From: Methanolinea sp. UBA277
GTDB taxonomy: Archaea > Halobacteriota > Methanomicrobia > Methanomicrobiales > Methanospirillaceae
DNA length: 12,815 bases
Direction of reading: 5' to 3'
Assembly (NCBI GenBank): GCA_002499905.1
Contig: DANP01000018.1
Span: 1-12,815, forward strand
The position numbers and the translations under genes were made by a program. The notes below the pieces were generated by a model, which was given only the letters and a program-made list of their open reading frames with translations, was not told the DNA's origin and made no database searches. This document shows, piece by piece, positions 1 to 6,230 of this stretch (its first letter is position 1; every line of letters starts with the position of its first letter).

Positions 1-625
1 CCACCGCTGCGCCCATCACCGAGGGGATGAAGACGGCCAGCGAATATCCGATCGAGCCGGGCCCGTGGTAGGTGCCAAAGAAGATGAGCGGGAAGTGCCA
101 CGCGGTCCAGATGGCCCCGGAGAGGAGGGCCAGCCCGGTGAATCCCATGAACCGGTTGAGTTCCGGTACCAGGAACCCCCTCCAGCCCAGCTCTTCTCCG
201 GCGGCGGCAAAGCAGTTGAAGGCGAGCAGGTACAGGAACACCGGAGCAAACCCGAGCGAGAATACCTTCGCCGCACCTGCGTCGCTGAAGGGTGCGATGC
301 CGGTGATCCATGCCGTGCCGAACATGAACAGACCGACGGCTACCGGAAGGAGCATGCTGACGAGGAGCCACTTCGGCTCGCCGGGATATACCCCGAATCC
401 CCGCAGGTTCCGCTGGAAGTACAGGCGGGTCACGATCGCTGCCAGCGCCGGGCACCACATGGCGCCCACGGTGGAGATGAGCAGCAGGGTTGCGTTCTCT
501 GCCACGGGCGGTGTTGTGGCGGTCAGGTACCAGAAGACGGATGAGAAGAGGAAGGTGAGGATGACGAAGGTCAGGACGGTGATTCGCGGGTTTGGCGGTT
601 CCCCGGACCGGAGTGGGTTGTCCAT
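1..625 (-). CDS. CPBP-family intramembrane metalloprotease (C-terminus off the window)
   Basis: A minus-strand frame begins at the ATG at 625 (starting MDNPLRSGEPP) and runs off the left edge, giving 208 visible residues. A stop codon lies directly before this ATG in frame, so the start cannot be further upstream. After a short polar N-terminus come several hydrophobic segments. The diagnostic CPBP (CAAX protease and bacteriocin-processing, Rce1-like) motif EELGWRGF begins at residue 144 (Glu144-Glu145), and the next helix carries AIWTAWHFPL with His177. In this family the paired glutamates and the histidines form the membrane-embedded active site. The second conserved histidine motif probably lies near or past the edge. 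Members cleave prenylated or peptide substrates in the membrane or act in bacteriocin immunity. Nothing here shows the substrate, and no clear ribosome-binding site or TATA box precedes the start. Family assignment is confident; physiological role is unknown. Confidence 0.88.
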   Translation of the reverse strand, partial: MDNPLRSGEPPNPRITVLTFVILTFLFSSVFWYLTATTPPVAENATLLLISTVGAMWCPALAAIVTRLYFQRNLRGFGVYPGEPKWLLVSMLLPVAVGLFMFGTAWITGIAPFSDAGAAKVFSLGFAPVFLYLLAFNCFAAAGEELGWRGFLVPELNRFMGFTGLALLSGAIWTAWHFPLIFFGTYHGPGSIGYSLAVFIPSVMGAAV

Positions 626-742
626 TCAGTCGTGTCTGTAATGGAGGCTGTTAAGCGTAGTGGTCTGGAAGGTCGTTGCGGTGAGGAAGGAACGAGTGAT
701 AATGCTCAATGGCACAGTATGCTTCAGCAGGATACTGACAGG

Positions 743-749
743 AAAAAAA
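743..749 (-). terminator. Oligo-T terminator after the mini zinc protein
   Basis: A run of seven T on the minus strand lies eight bases after the stop codon of the 55-residue zinc protein. Archaeal RNA polymerase commonly stops at such runs without a hairpin. Confidence 0.45.
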
Positions 750-756
750 GAGAGAA

Positions 757-924
757 TTAGAACCGGGGACGCCTGTGGTTCGGGAGGCAATCCTGGCAAT
801 AGACAGGTCTTCCCTCAGTAGGCTTAAACGGTACTTCACAATCCTTACCACAGTCTGCACAGACTACTTTTGTCATTTCACGGGGTCCGAAATTTCTCGG
901 GCCGCCAAAATTTGATTTATACAT
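757..924 (-). CDS. CxxC-x17-CxxC mini zinc-binding protein
   Basis: A 55-residue protein starting MYKSNFGGPRNFGPREM. Its core has CADC, then exactly 17 residues, then CQDC, with the conserved sequence EVPFKPTEGRPVYC between, and a basic tail NHRRPRF. This is the small zinc-ribbon family with the CxxC-x17-CxxC signature, common in methanogens and some bacteria. The two Cys pairs should hold one zinc ion. The flexible Gly/Arg-rich N-terminus and basic C-terminus suggest nucleic-acid contact (inference). The frame stays open 21 codons further upstream, but that extension lacks family character. The ATG at 924 lies about 30 bases from a TATA box, which fits a leaderless or short-leader message. 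A T7 run on the coding strand follows the stop directly. Confidence 0.8.
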   Translation of the reverse strand: MYKSNFGGPRNFGPREMTKVVCADCGKDCEVPFKPTEGRPVYCQDCLPNHRRPRF

Positions 925-952
925 GGTTTTACTCAAACAGTTCGAAAAACTG

Positions 953-958
953 TATATA
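953..958 (-). promoter_or_regulatory. TATA box of the mini zinc protein
   Basis: TATATA lies about 29-34 bases upstream of the ATG at 924 on the minus strand, in an AT-rich stretch. An archaeal TATA box normally sits 25-30 bases before the transcription start. The message would therefore begin at or next to the start codon, which explains why no good ribosome-binding site is present. Confidence 0.5.
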
Positions 959-1088
959 CTATTTTGTTGCCTGAGATAATAAAACACGGTATCATACCCT
1001 TGAGAAAACTCTTCAAATTTCCTTTTATTTTGAAAGAATTCTATTTTAAATACTATTTTTCAGATTGCCTGGTGAAGAAGCGCCAGCC

Positions 1089-1302
1089 ATGAGGTACATT
1101 GAGCCCGGAGAACACGTTTTTGTGCTCGGGTAGAAATGCCGTTGAAAACATGTTGTATACTGGAATGCCCATGTTTCTAACATTATTTGATAGTGAAATT
1201 CTCGCGTTGGAACTTATCGCCGGCCTTACGCATGTTCATCAGCGGAAAAATAAAGATACCTGGAAAAATACGAAATATTTCTTTGAGAGAAAATACGTAT
1301 AG
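1089..1302 (+). pseudogene. Possible frameshifted small gene
   Basis: The ATG at 1089 has a TATA-like element about 45 bases upstream and a GGTGA 13 bases upstream, but its frame encodes only MRYIEPGEHVFVLG before a TAG. The adjacent frame is open from before that point to 1302. Joined by one frame change near 1130, the two would give about 70 residues (continuing RNAVENMLYTGMPMFLTLF). I recognise no family, so this is either a small gene broken by one indel, an assembly or sequencing error, or chance in AT-rich DNA. Confidence 0.2.
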
Positions 1303-1332
1303 GTTAAAAAGAAACCTGGACTGTGGATTCGA

Positions 1333-1524
1333 ATGAAATACAGGGTACATAGATTCGATATCAAAATGTCTGCTGATCAACAGAGATTAGAGCAATTTTT
1401 AAACAATCTGGAAGGAGAGGTCATAGCAATTATCCCAAATATTGCAAATACATCTATTTTTCAGATTTATGGGGTTACGCCGAAAATAGACTTCCTTTTT
1501 ATCGTGGAAAAGTTGAAAAAATAA
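1333..1524 (+). CDS. Small conserved-looking hypothetical protein, 63 residues
   Basis: The frame starts MKYRVHRFDIKMSADQQRLE and ends FLFIVEKLKK. It alternates a basic beta-like N-terminus, an amphipathic helix (DQQRLEQFLNNLEGEV), a hydrophobic strand (VIAIIPNI) and a final strand (IDFLFIVEKL). This is a credible alpha/beta mini-fold, and the sequence resembles small proteins of unassigned function that I recall from methanogens (not verified). There is no signal peptide or membrane segment, so it should be cytosolic. No strong ribosome-binding site precedes the ATG. A minus-strand open frame overlaps it but looks non-protein-like. An oligo-T run follows about 55 bases after the stop. Function unknown. 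Confidence 0.6.
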   Translation: MKYRVHRFDIKMSADQQRLEQFLNNLEGEVIAIIPNIANTSIFQIYGVTPKIDFLFIVEKLKK

Positions 1525-1578
1525 CAGGCAACACCATATCTATGGAATTTTACCGGAAATTACATCAGGATTCATTAT

Positions 1579-1590
1579 CTTTTTTATTTT
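1579..1590 (+). terminator. T-rich terminator after the 63-residue gene
   Basis: A T-rich run interrupted only by one C and one A lies 55 bases beyond the stop of the 63-residue ORF and before the kinase promoter. It fits an archaeal oligo-T terminator. Confidence 0.4.
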
Positions 1591-1740
1591 GCAGACAATA
1601 AATATCGGAAGAGATGCCAATATTGTATTAAGTATTTTATTTACCCCCACTTTCTGGAACGGGGGCATTTCCGACAGGTTTTGTTACCTGCTCAATAGCC
1701 CCATACCCCGAGTTCCACTCTGGTAATCCTCTCCCGGAGC

Positions 1741-1748
1741 TATAATTA
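1741..1748 (+). promoter_or_regulatory. TATA box of the sensor kinase
   Basis: TATAATTA stands alone in GC-richer flanks. Transcription would start near 1766-1772, past the in-frame ATG at 1760 but before the ATG at 1802. This supports the 1802 start, which has AGGAGA at 1793-1798. Confidence 0.45.
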
Positions 1749-1801
1749 TTACCTGGTGTATGGATTTCTTGGTACTTGTCTATCAGTATTCCAGGAGATA
1801 C

Positions 1802-4249
1802 ATGACGGCCCCCTCAAACCCTTCACCAAAAAAGTCTGATCCAGCTCAGCGGGATACCGAGTCGGAATCTCCCTCAGCAGACACAGACAGGATTGTTGAA
1901 GAGCGTACAGCAGCACTTCAGAATGAGCTTGATGTGCTGCGCTGCCAGAATGCGGATCTCAGAAAAGTAGAGGCTGCGTTCCGGGAGAGTGAGAGTCAGC
2001 TCAAACTGGCTCTAAAAGGAGCAGGGGTGGGTATGTGGATACGGGATCCGGACGGGGGCTCGATAGCCACCCCACAACTCAATGTACTCTTCGGGCGTTC
2101 TCCCGATGCTCCCCCTCTGCGGGAGGAGGAGTTCCTCGATCTCATTCATCCCGATGACCTGCCGGATCTTCGAAACGCCTGGAGAGATGCAATCTACAAT
2201 GGATCGCGCTTCGAGCAGGAGTACCGGATCATCTGGCAGGATGGCAGTGTACACTGGCTGGCCTCAAAGGGGAGGGTTTGCCTGGAGTCCGGTATCCCCC
2301 GGTTCATCGGCATTACCTACGATATCACCGGGCGAAAACAGGTGGAAGATACACTCAGCGAGCGTGAGGAAGAATTACAGAACCTGATCGATAGTTCTGA
2401 TGACGGAATTATCATCACTGATAATGAAGGACGGATCACCACGTGGAATAAGGGTGCAGAAATGATCACCGGCCTGGCCGCCAGGGATGTGGTGGGGATG
2501 CCTGCATGGGAGATCCAGGCACGGAGCGTGAGTGAGGAATGGGCTGGACCCGACCCTCAGACCCTGTATCGGACGTATTGGGATCAGATGTTACCTGATG
2601 ATACGGATTATCACTTCAATGGTCCCTTCATTGGGCAGATCCGGACCCCGAACGGAGACGTCCGGTACATCCAGCAGAGCGTATTCAGGATTCCCACCCG
2701 GCAGGGGTTCCGTATCGGGTGTATCATGCGGGATGTCACCGAACGGAAACTGGCGGAAGAGTCGCTCCGGGAGAGCGAAGATAAATTCAGGAAGCTCATC
2801 CAGAGCACGCATGACGGGATCATCCTGAACGATGACACGGGGGTGATCCTGGAATGGAATACCGGGATGGAAGAGATCTTCGGCATCTCCCGGGAGGAAG
2901 CCGTCGGCAGGCCGCTCCCGGAGGTTGTATCGCGGTTTGCCCCCGAGGACAAGAAAGGGGAAGAATGGGTACGCTCCATTATCAAAGAGATGGACAGGAA
3001 AGCGACCACCTCCTCCAAAAATCCCTTCATGGAGCTTTCTGTCCGGCGACCTGACGGTACAACCCGGATCATTGAAGCCAAAATCTATCATTTTATTTCC
3101 CACGGCAGGACATTCTACGGGGGTATTGTCCGGGATATCACCGAGCGGAAACAGGTCGAGGAGGCGGTACACGAAAACGAGGAGAAATACCGCACCCTCG
3201 TTGAAATGTCTCCGGATATCATCATGATTCACCAGAATGGAAAAATCGTCTATGCGAATCCTGCCATCGCAAAGCTGCTGACAACAGGAACCCCGGAAGA
3301 TCTCATCGGCATGGATGTTTTCAAGCTGGTTCACCCTGATTTCCATGAGGTTGTCCAGCAGAATATCGAGAACGATTTCGAAGGGATGATAATTCCCATG
3401 ACAGAGGTTGGGATTATACGGCGTGACGGGACCCTGGTTACCTTTGAGGGGAGAGGAAGGAGCATACTGTTCAAAGGGAATCCGGCAATCCAGGTTGTCT
3501 TACGGGATGTTACCGAGCGGAAGGCAGCCGAACTGCAGGTAAAGGAATACACCGAGAACCTGAAACAGAGCAATGAGGACCTGGAACTCTTTGCCTCAAT
3601 CGCCACCCATGATCTCCAGGAGCCCATCCGGGGTATCGTGACATACTCTGAGCTCCTCCTCAGCCAGTGCAGAGAGGGGCAGAGCCCCCAGACTGAACAG
3701 TACCTCAGAATTATCGAGAACGCCGGTCTCCGGATGAATACGCTGGTCAGTGACCTTCGTGAATATTCGCGGGTGCGGTCCCAGGCAAAGCCCCCGGAGG
3801 CGGTTGATATGGGAACGATCCTTTCGAATGCCCTGAATAATCTTCAGCTGGTCATAAAAGAGACCCGGGCATCCATTACCCATGATCAGCTCCCGGTTGT
3901 CCTTGCCGACGAAACCCAGATGACCCAGGTTTTCCAGAATATTATCAACAATGCCATAAAGTTCCGCAGGGAGGGGGTCGCCCCGGAGATCCAGATCTCG
4001 GTTGCTCCCAAAGACGGGATGTGGCAGGTTGCCGTACGGGACAACGGCATCGGGATCCCGCAAGAGTATTACAGCAAGATATTCATCCTCTTCGAGCGCC
4101 TTCACCGGAGGGATGCTTACCCGGGGACCGGGCTTGGGCTCGCGTTATGCAAGCGGATTATCGAGCGGCATGGCGGACGGATCTGGGTAGAGTCGGAAGT
4201 CGGCGAGGGTTCGACGTTCTATTTTACACTGCCCGGGGTGAAAAAGTAG
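1802..4249 (+). CDS. Cytosolic sensor histidine kinase with four PAS domains
   Basis: An 815-residue protein from the ATG at 1802. An in-frame ATG at 1760 would add 14 residues but lies upstream of the expected transcription start. A short helical segment (about 28-58) precedes four PAS/PAC units at roughly 60-180, 192-319, 329-453 and 463-576, each ending in a D(I/V)TxRK/ERK-type linker. The dimerisation helix follows, with the H-box ASIATHDLQEPIR and His603 as the predicted phosphorylation site. The ATP-binding domain has the N-box around Asn716-Asn717 (FQNIINNAIKF), DNGIGIP, and GTGLGLALCKRI. There are no membrane segments, so it should sense an intracellular cue such as redox state or a ligand; no PAS cofactor residue is obvious. 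No response regulator or receiver domain is nearby, as is usual for methanogen orphan kinases. The signal is unknown. Confidence 0.92.
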   Translation: MTAPSNPSPKKSDPAQRDTESESPSADTDRIVEERTAALQNELDVLRCQNADLRKVEAAFRESESQLKLALKGAGVGMWIRDPDGGSIATPQLNVLFGRSPDAPPLREEEFLDLIHPDDLPDLRNAWRDAIYNGSRFEQEYRIIWQDGSVHWLASKGRVCLESGIPRFIGITYDITGRKQVEDTLSEREEELQNLIDSSDDGIIITDNEGRITTWNKGAEMITGLAARDVVGMPAWEIQARSVSEEWAGPDPQTLYRTYWDQMLPDDTDYHFNGPFIGQIRTPNGDVRYIQQSVFRIPTRQGFRIGCIMRDVTERKLAEESLRESEDKFRKLIQSTHDGIILNDDTGVILEWNTGMEEIFGISREEAVGRPLPEVVSRFAPEDKKGEEWVRSIIKEMDRKATTSSKNPFMELSVRRPDGTTRIIEAKIYHFISHGRTFYGGIVRDITERKQVEEAVHENEEKYRTLVEMSPDIIMIHQNGKIVYANPAIAKLLTTGTPEDLIGMDVFKLVHPDFHEVVQQNIENDFEGMIIPMTEVGIIRRDGTLVTFEGRGRSILFKGNPAIQVVLRDVTERKAAELQVKEYTENLKQSNEDLELFASIATHDLQEPIRGIVTYSELLLSQCREGQSPQTEQYLRIIENAGLRMNTLVSDLREYSRVRSQAKPPEAVDMGTILSNALNNLQLVIKETRASITHDQLPVVLADETQMTQVFQNIINNAIKFRREGVAPEIQISVAPKDGMWQVAVRDNGIGIPQEYYSKIFILFERLHRRDAYPGTGLGLALCKRIIERHGGRIWVESEVGEGSTFYFTLPGVKK

Positions 4250-4884
4250 TATCCATGATTATAGGGGTGCTGCCCCGGGCTCCATTCCCAGACTCAGAAC
4301 AATCCTTTACCGGTCTGAGAACAGCTCACGGCTCATCTGATATCCTGGACACCAGCGGTCACCGCTTGCGATAAAAAAGAGGGGTATTGGTTGGGTAGGT
4401 AAGGAGGCTGGACGGGACTGCCCGGGAGGGAGATCCCGTCATGGTGGAATGCAACGATGGCCGGGAGCGTTCAAAACCGGCCAAGAAGGTTCACCGCGAT
4501 CCTGGTCCTGCCGATGATAACAGGGGTTTTCATACCCCACGATGATACCACCTTTCACGCCGTTGGGCCAAGGTTCGTGACGAATTTCCAAATCATTGCC
4601 GGAGGGGGATTCATTTTGTGGTATAAATGATTTTTGAACCGGGAGGTTATATGAAGGGGAGTAAAAGGGGAGAACCGCAGGAAGGATTTTGGGAGAAGGG
4701 AGGGAGCCCGGCTCCCATCCGGTGGTGATCAACGCCTGCTCTCCTCCGGAGCTTTCGATCTGATCGAGGACCCGGTCCCCATGATGAGGAGGCCGGGGAT
4801 CACCGTTTCTCCCGGGAGTGTCATGAGAGAGAGAACCTTCCGGCATTCATAAGGATTAAATAGTCATTCACTGACGTGGAAGCT
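4250..4884. other. 635-base gap with short inverted repeats and a gene remnant
   Basis: No secure gene is present. From left to right there is a 13-bp dyad (AGCGGT-C-ACCGCT, 4354-4366), an inverted repeat with 7-bp arms (GACGGGA 4411-4417 and TCCCGTC 4434-4440), and a second one (TGGCCGG 4458-4464 and CCGGCCA 4477-4483). A TATAAA lies at 4622-4627, next to GGAGG and a 25-codon frame at 4651-4728. A decayed copy of the small membrane gene follows (4741-4824, minus). The long open frame on the minus strand here is Pro- and Ser-rich and not protein-like, apart from the remnant. Confidence 0.5.
4741..4824 (-). pseudogene. Decayed copy of the small membrane-protein gene (copy 1)
   Basis: Read on the minus strand from an ATG at 4824, this gives MTLPGETVIPGLLIM. 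After a one-base loss near 4779 (GTCCCC here versus GTCCCAC in the intact gene), the next frame gives DRVLDQIESSGGEQ. The intact gene at 8097-8243 reads VVIPGLLIMWDRVLDHMGSTGE across the same place. The N-terminal half of the membrane segment is missing or replaced, the frame is broken, and the original stop is lost. Confidence 0.65.
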
Positions 4885-5889
4885 ATGATGACGCTCCGAG
4901 ACGCGGTTCTCGCCTGCCTCGTTCTCCTCCTTCTTCCCGCGGGTGTATCGGCACTCGCAACCTACAGCGGAGGACAGGTGGTCATCGATGAACCGGTGAA
5001 CGACGATCTCTTTGTATCCGGTGGAATGATCGAGATCAATGCCCCGGTCGAAAGCGTGATCGCTGCCGGCGGGACCATCACAATTAACGCCCCGGTATCA
5101 GGAGATGCCATTGCTGCCGGGGGAACGATCACGGTCAACGACCGGATTGGCGGAAAGCTGGTGGCGGCCGGGGGCGATATCACCGTGAATGCGGAGGTGG
5201 GCACCAATGCCGTGCTGACCGGAGGAACGGTGACGATCGGAAACGGCGCAACCATCCTGCGTGATGCGATGATATCAGGAGGCCAGGTGGTCAACGCCGG
5301 CCAGGTCACCGGGAACCTGACCGTCCGGGCCCAGACCTTTGATAACCGGGGGACGGCCGGGAACATTGATGTCCAGCTGTCAGATCCCGGCAGGGAATTT
5401 TCCCACATCTTTTCCATCTTCGGTATCATCTTCACCATCGGCATGCTGATCCTCGGCCTCGTCCTCCTCCACTTCCTGCCGAACCGGTTCCTCGCCGTGG
5501 AAGAGGAGGTGCGGACGTCTCCCCTGGTGAAGACCGCTGCCGGGTTCTTCGGGATCATCATCGCCTTCATCCTCCTGGTCCTGGTATCCATCACCGTGGT
5601 CCTGCTCCCTCTCGCCCTCATCTTCTGGGCAGCATTCTTCACCGGCCTGCTCTTCTCGACGCTCTTTGTCTCCCTGGCCCTCGGCCGCATCATCGCCCGG
5701 TACCTGAAATGGGAGGCGCCCTCCTGGCAGTTGTTCATCCTCGGCTTCATTATCCTGAACCTGGTATTCAGGATTCCCGTGGCAGGAATCATCGTTCACG
5801 CCATCAGCGTGAGCCTCGGCACCGCCGCTTTCTTCTGGACCATCTACCAGAACCTGGATGAACTCCGGGGAGTGTCCGGCAGCGGATAA
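4885..5889 (+). CDS. Bactofilin-like repeat protein with C-terminal membrane segments
   Basis: About 334 residues. I take the ATG at 4885 (MMTLRDAVLACLVLLLLPAG); a GTG three codons earlier is possible. A TATA-like ATTAAATA near 4856 suggests a short or absent leader. Residues 1-25 are a signal peptide with probable cleavage after SALA. Residues about 27-150 hold roughly seven repeats of 17-18 residues of the form AAGGTITINAPV, the right-handed beta-helix pattern of bactofilins and related polymer-forming proteins. From about 170 on come several hydrophobic helices (FGIIFTIGMLILGLVLLHFL and later ones) ending in a short polar tail. The repeat face should lie outside the membrane, unlike true cytoplasmic bactofilins. 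A role in cell-envelope scaffolding is plausible but inferred. It stands alone with an oligo-T run after it. Confidence 0.8.
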   Translation: MMTLRDAVLACLVLLLLPAGVSALATYSGGQVVIDEPVNDDLFVSGGMIEINAPVESVIAAGGTITINAPVSGDAIAAGGTITVNDRIGGKLVAAGGDITVNAEVGTNAVLTGGTVTIGNGATILRDAMISGGQVVNAGQVTGNLTVRAQTFDNRGTAGNIDVQLSDPGREFSHIFSIFGIIFTIGMLILGLVLLHFLPNRFLAVEEEVRTSPLVKTAAGFFGIIIAFILLVLVSITVVLLPLALIFWAAFFTGLLFSTLFVSLALGRIIARYLKWEAPSWQLFILGFIILNLVFRIPVAGIIVHAISVSLGTAAFFWTIYQNLDELRGVSGSG

Positions 5890-5899
5890 CCTCCGGTCA

Positions 5900-5908
5900 T
5901 TTATTTTT
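5900..5908 (+). terminator. T-rich terminator after the bactofilin-like gene
   Basis: TTTATTTTT lies about 11 bases past the stop at 5889, in otherwise GC-rich DNA. It fits an archaeal oligo-T terminator. Confidence 0.4.
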
Positions 5909-5938
5909 GGTTACTGGCGAAGCGTAGTGAGGGAGGAT

Positions 5939-6070
5939 TCATCGTTCTCTCCTGATCCCTTGCTGTCTGCCTTCTCCGGTACTCTCCATGTGGTCGAGGA
6001 CCCGGTCCCACATCACGATGAGCCCGGGGATGACCACGGAGGCGGGCAGTCCTCTCGCAGCGGTGTCGGT
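5939..6070 (-). pseudogene. Decayed copy of the small membrane-protein gene (copy 2)
   Basis: The minus strand between in-frame stops at 6071-6073 and 5939-5941 encodes LPASVVIPGLIVMWDRVLDH and then MESTGEGRQQG. It matches residues 16-46 of the intact 48-residue protein, with strong DNA identity over about 5968-6053. The first 15 or so codons, including the start, are gone. The upstream stop leaves no ATG before the core, so it is most likely a 5'-truncated pseudogene. A 21-bp sequence shared with the region upstream of the intact unit begins at 6077, just before the remnant in its reading direction. Confidence 0.7.
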
Positions 6071-6076
6071 TTAAGG

Positions 6077-6097
6077 AATGGAGGGCAACGAGTTGCG
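6077..6097. repeat. 21-bp direct repeat, copy A
   Basis: This contains TGGAGGGCAACGAGTTGC and is identical over 21 bases to 8863-8883. The inner GCAAC-GA-GTTGC is a short inverted repeat. It borders the truncated gene copy at 5939-6070. Confidence 0.75.
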
Positions 6098-6154
6098 TTT
6101 ATCAGAGAATGAGATGGCAATTATGATTCGCAGCCGGCCTTTCCATTCGTCATG

Positions 6155-6162
6155 TATAAAAT
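6155..6162 (+). promoter_or_regulatory. TATA box of the protease-nuclease gene
   Basis: TATAAAAT lies 69 bases before the ATG at 6231, placing transcription start near 6182-6188 and leaving a leader of about 45 bases. The leader contains a G-rich GGGGTGGG sequence near 6218-6225 that could bind the ribosome. Confidence 0.55.
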
Positions 6163-6168
6163 CTGATG

Positions 6169-6193
6169 AATATTGATAGTCGGAATCAATATT
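6169..6193. promoter_or_regulatory. Perfect 9-bp inverted repeat at the predicted transcription start (candidate operator)
   Basis: AATATTGAT (6169-6177), a 7-base spacer, then ATCAATATT (6185-6193): both arms match perfectly. The dyad centre at 6181 lies about 26 bases after the start of the TATA box, so a bound dimer would cover the start site and block RNA polymerase. The spacing fits a helix-turn-helix or ribbon-helix-helix dimer. The regulator is not identified. Confidence 0.55.
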
Positions 6194-6230
6194 TCAGTGA
6201 AGATTCTATCATTCCCTGGGGTGGGTCCTT

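Larger units (their letters stand above)
925..1332. other. AT-rich spacer with no secure gene
   Basis: About 400 bases, clearly richer in A and T than the flanks. It holds the minus-strand TATA box at 953-958 and a plus-strand TATA-like TTTTAAATA near 1043. The latter is followed by GGTGA near 1071, a good methanogen ribosome-binding sequence, and an ATG at 1089 whose frame stops after 14 codons. I see no RNA gene here. The AT-rich character suggests a regulatory spacer or decayed foreign DNA. Confidence 0.4.

Noticed and set aside
1183..1380. A 65-codon minus-strand frame opposite the 63-residue gene
   Set aside because: It has no start signal, is Phe/Ile-rich because of AT-rich DNA, and conflicts with a better plus-strand gene.
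1760..1801. Upstream ATG of the sensor kinase
   Set aside because: It lies before the transcription start expected from the TATA box at 1741, and the 14 added residues show no domain character.
4500..4555. GATGATA motifs resembling the C boxes of a C/D guide RNA
   Set aside because: Neither matches the RUGAUGA consensus exactly, and no properly placed D boxes (CUGA) are present.
4651..4728. A 25-codon ORF with GGAGG and a TATAAA upstream
   Set aside because: The TATA box would place transcription start at or after the ribosome-binding site, so the signals conflict, and the peptide is low-complexity Gly/Lys/Glu. Kept only as a note in the gap description.
4962..5799. Long open frames antisense to the bactofilin-like gene
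   Set aside because: They arise from the repetitive GC-rich codons of the real gene and are rich in Arg, Pro and acidic runs typical of shadow frames.
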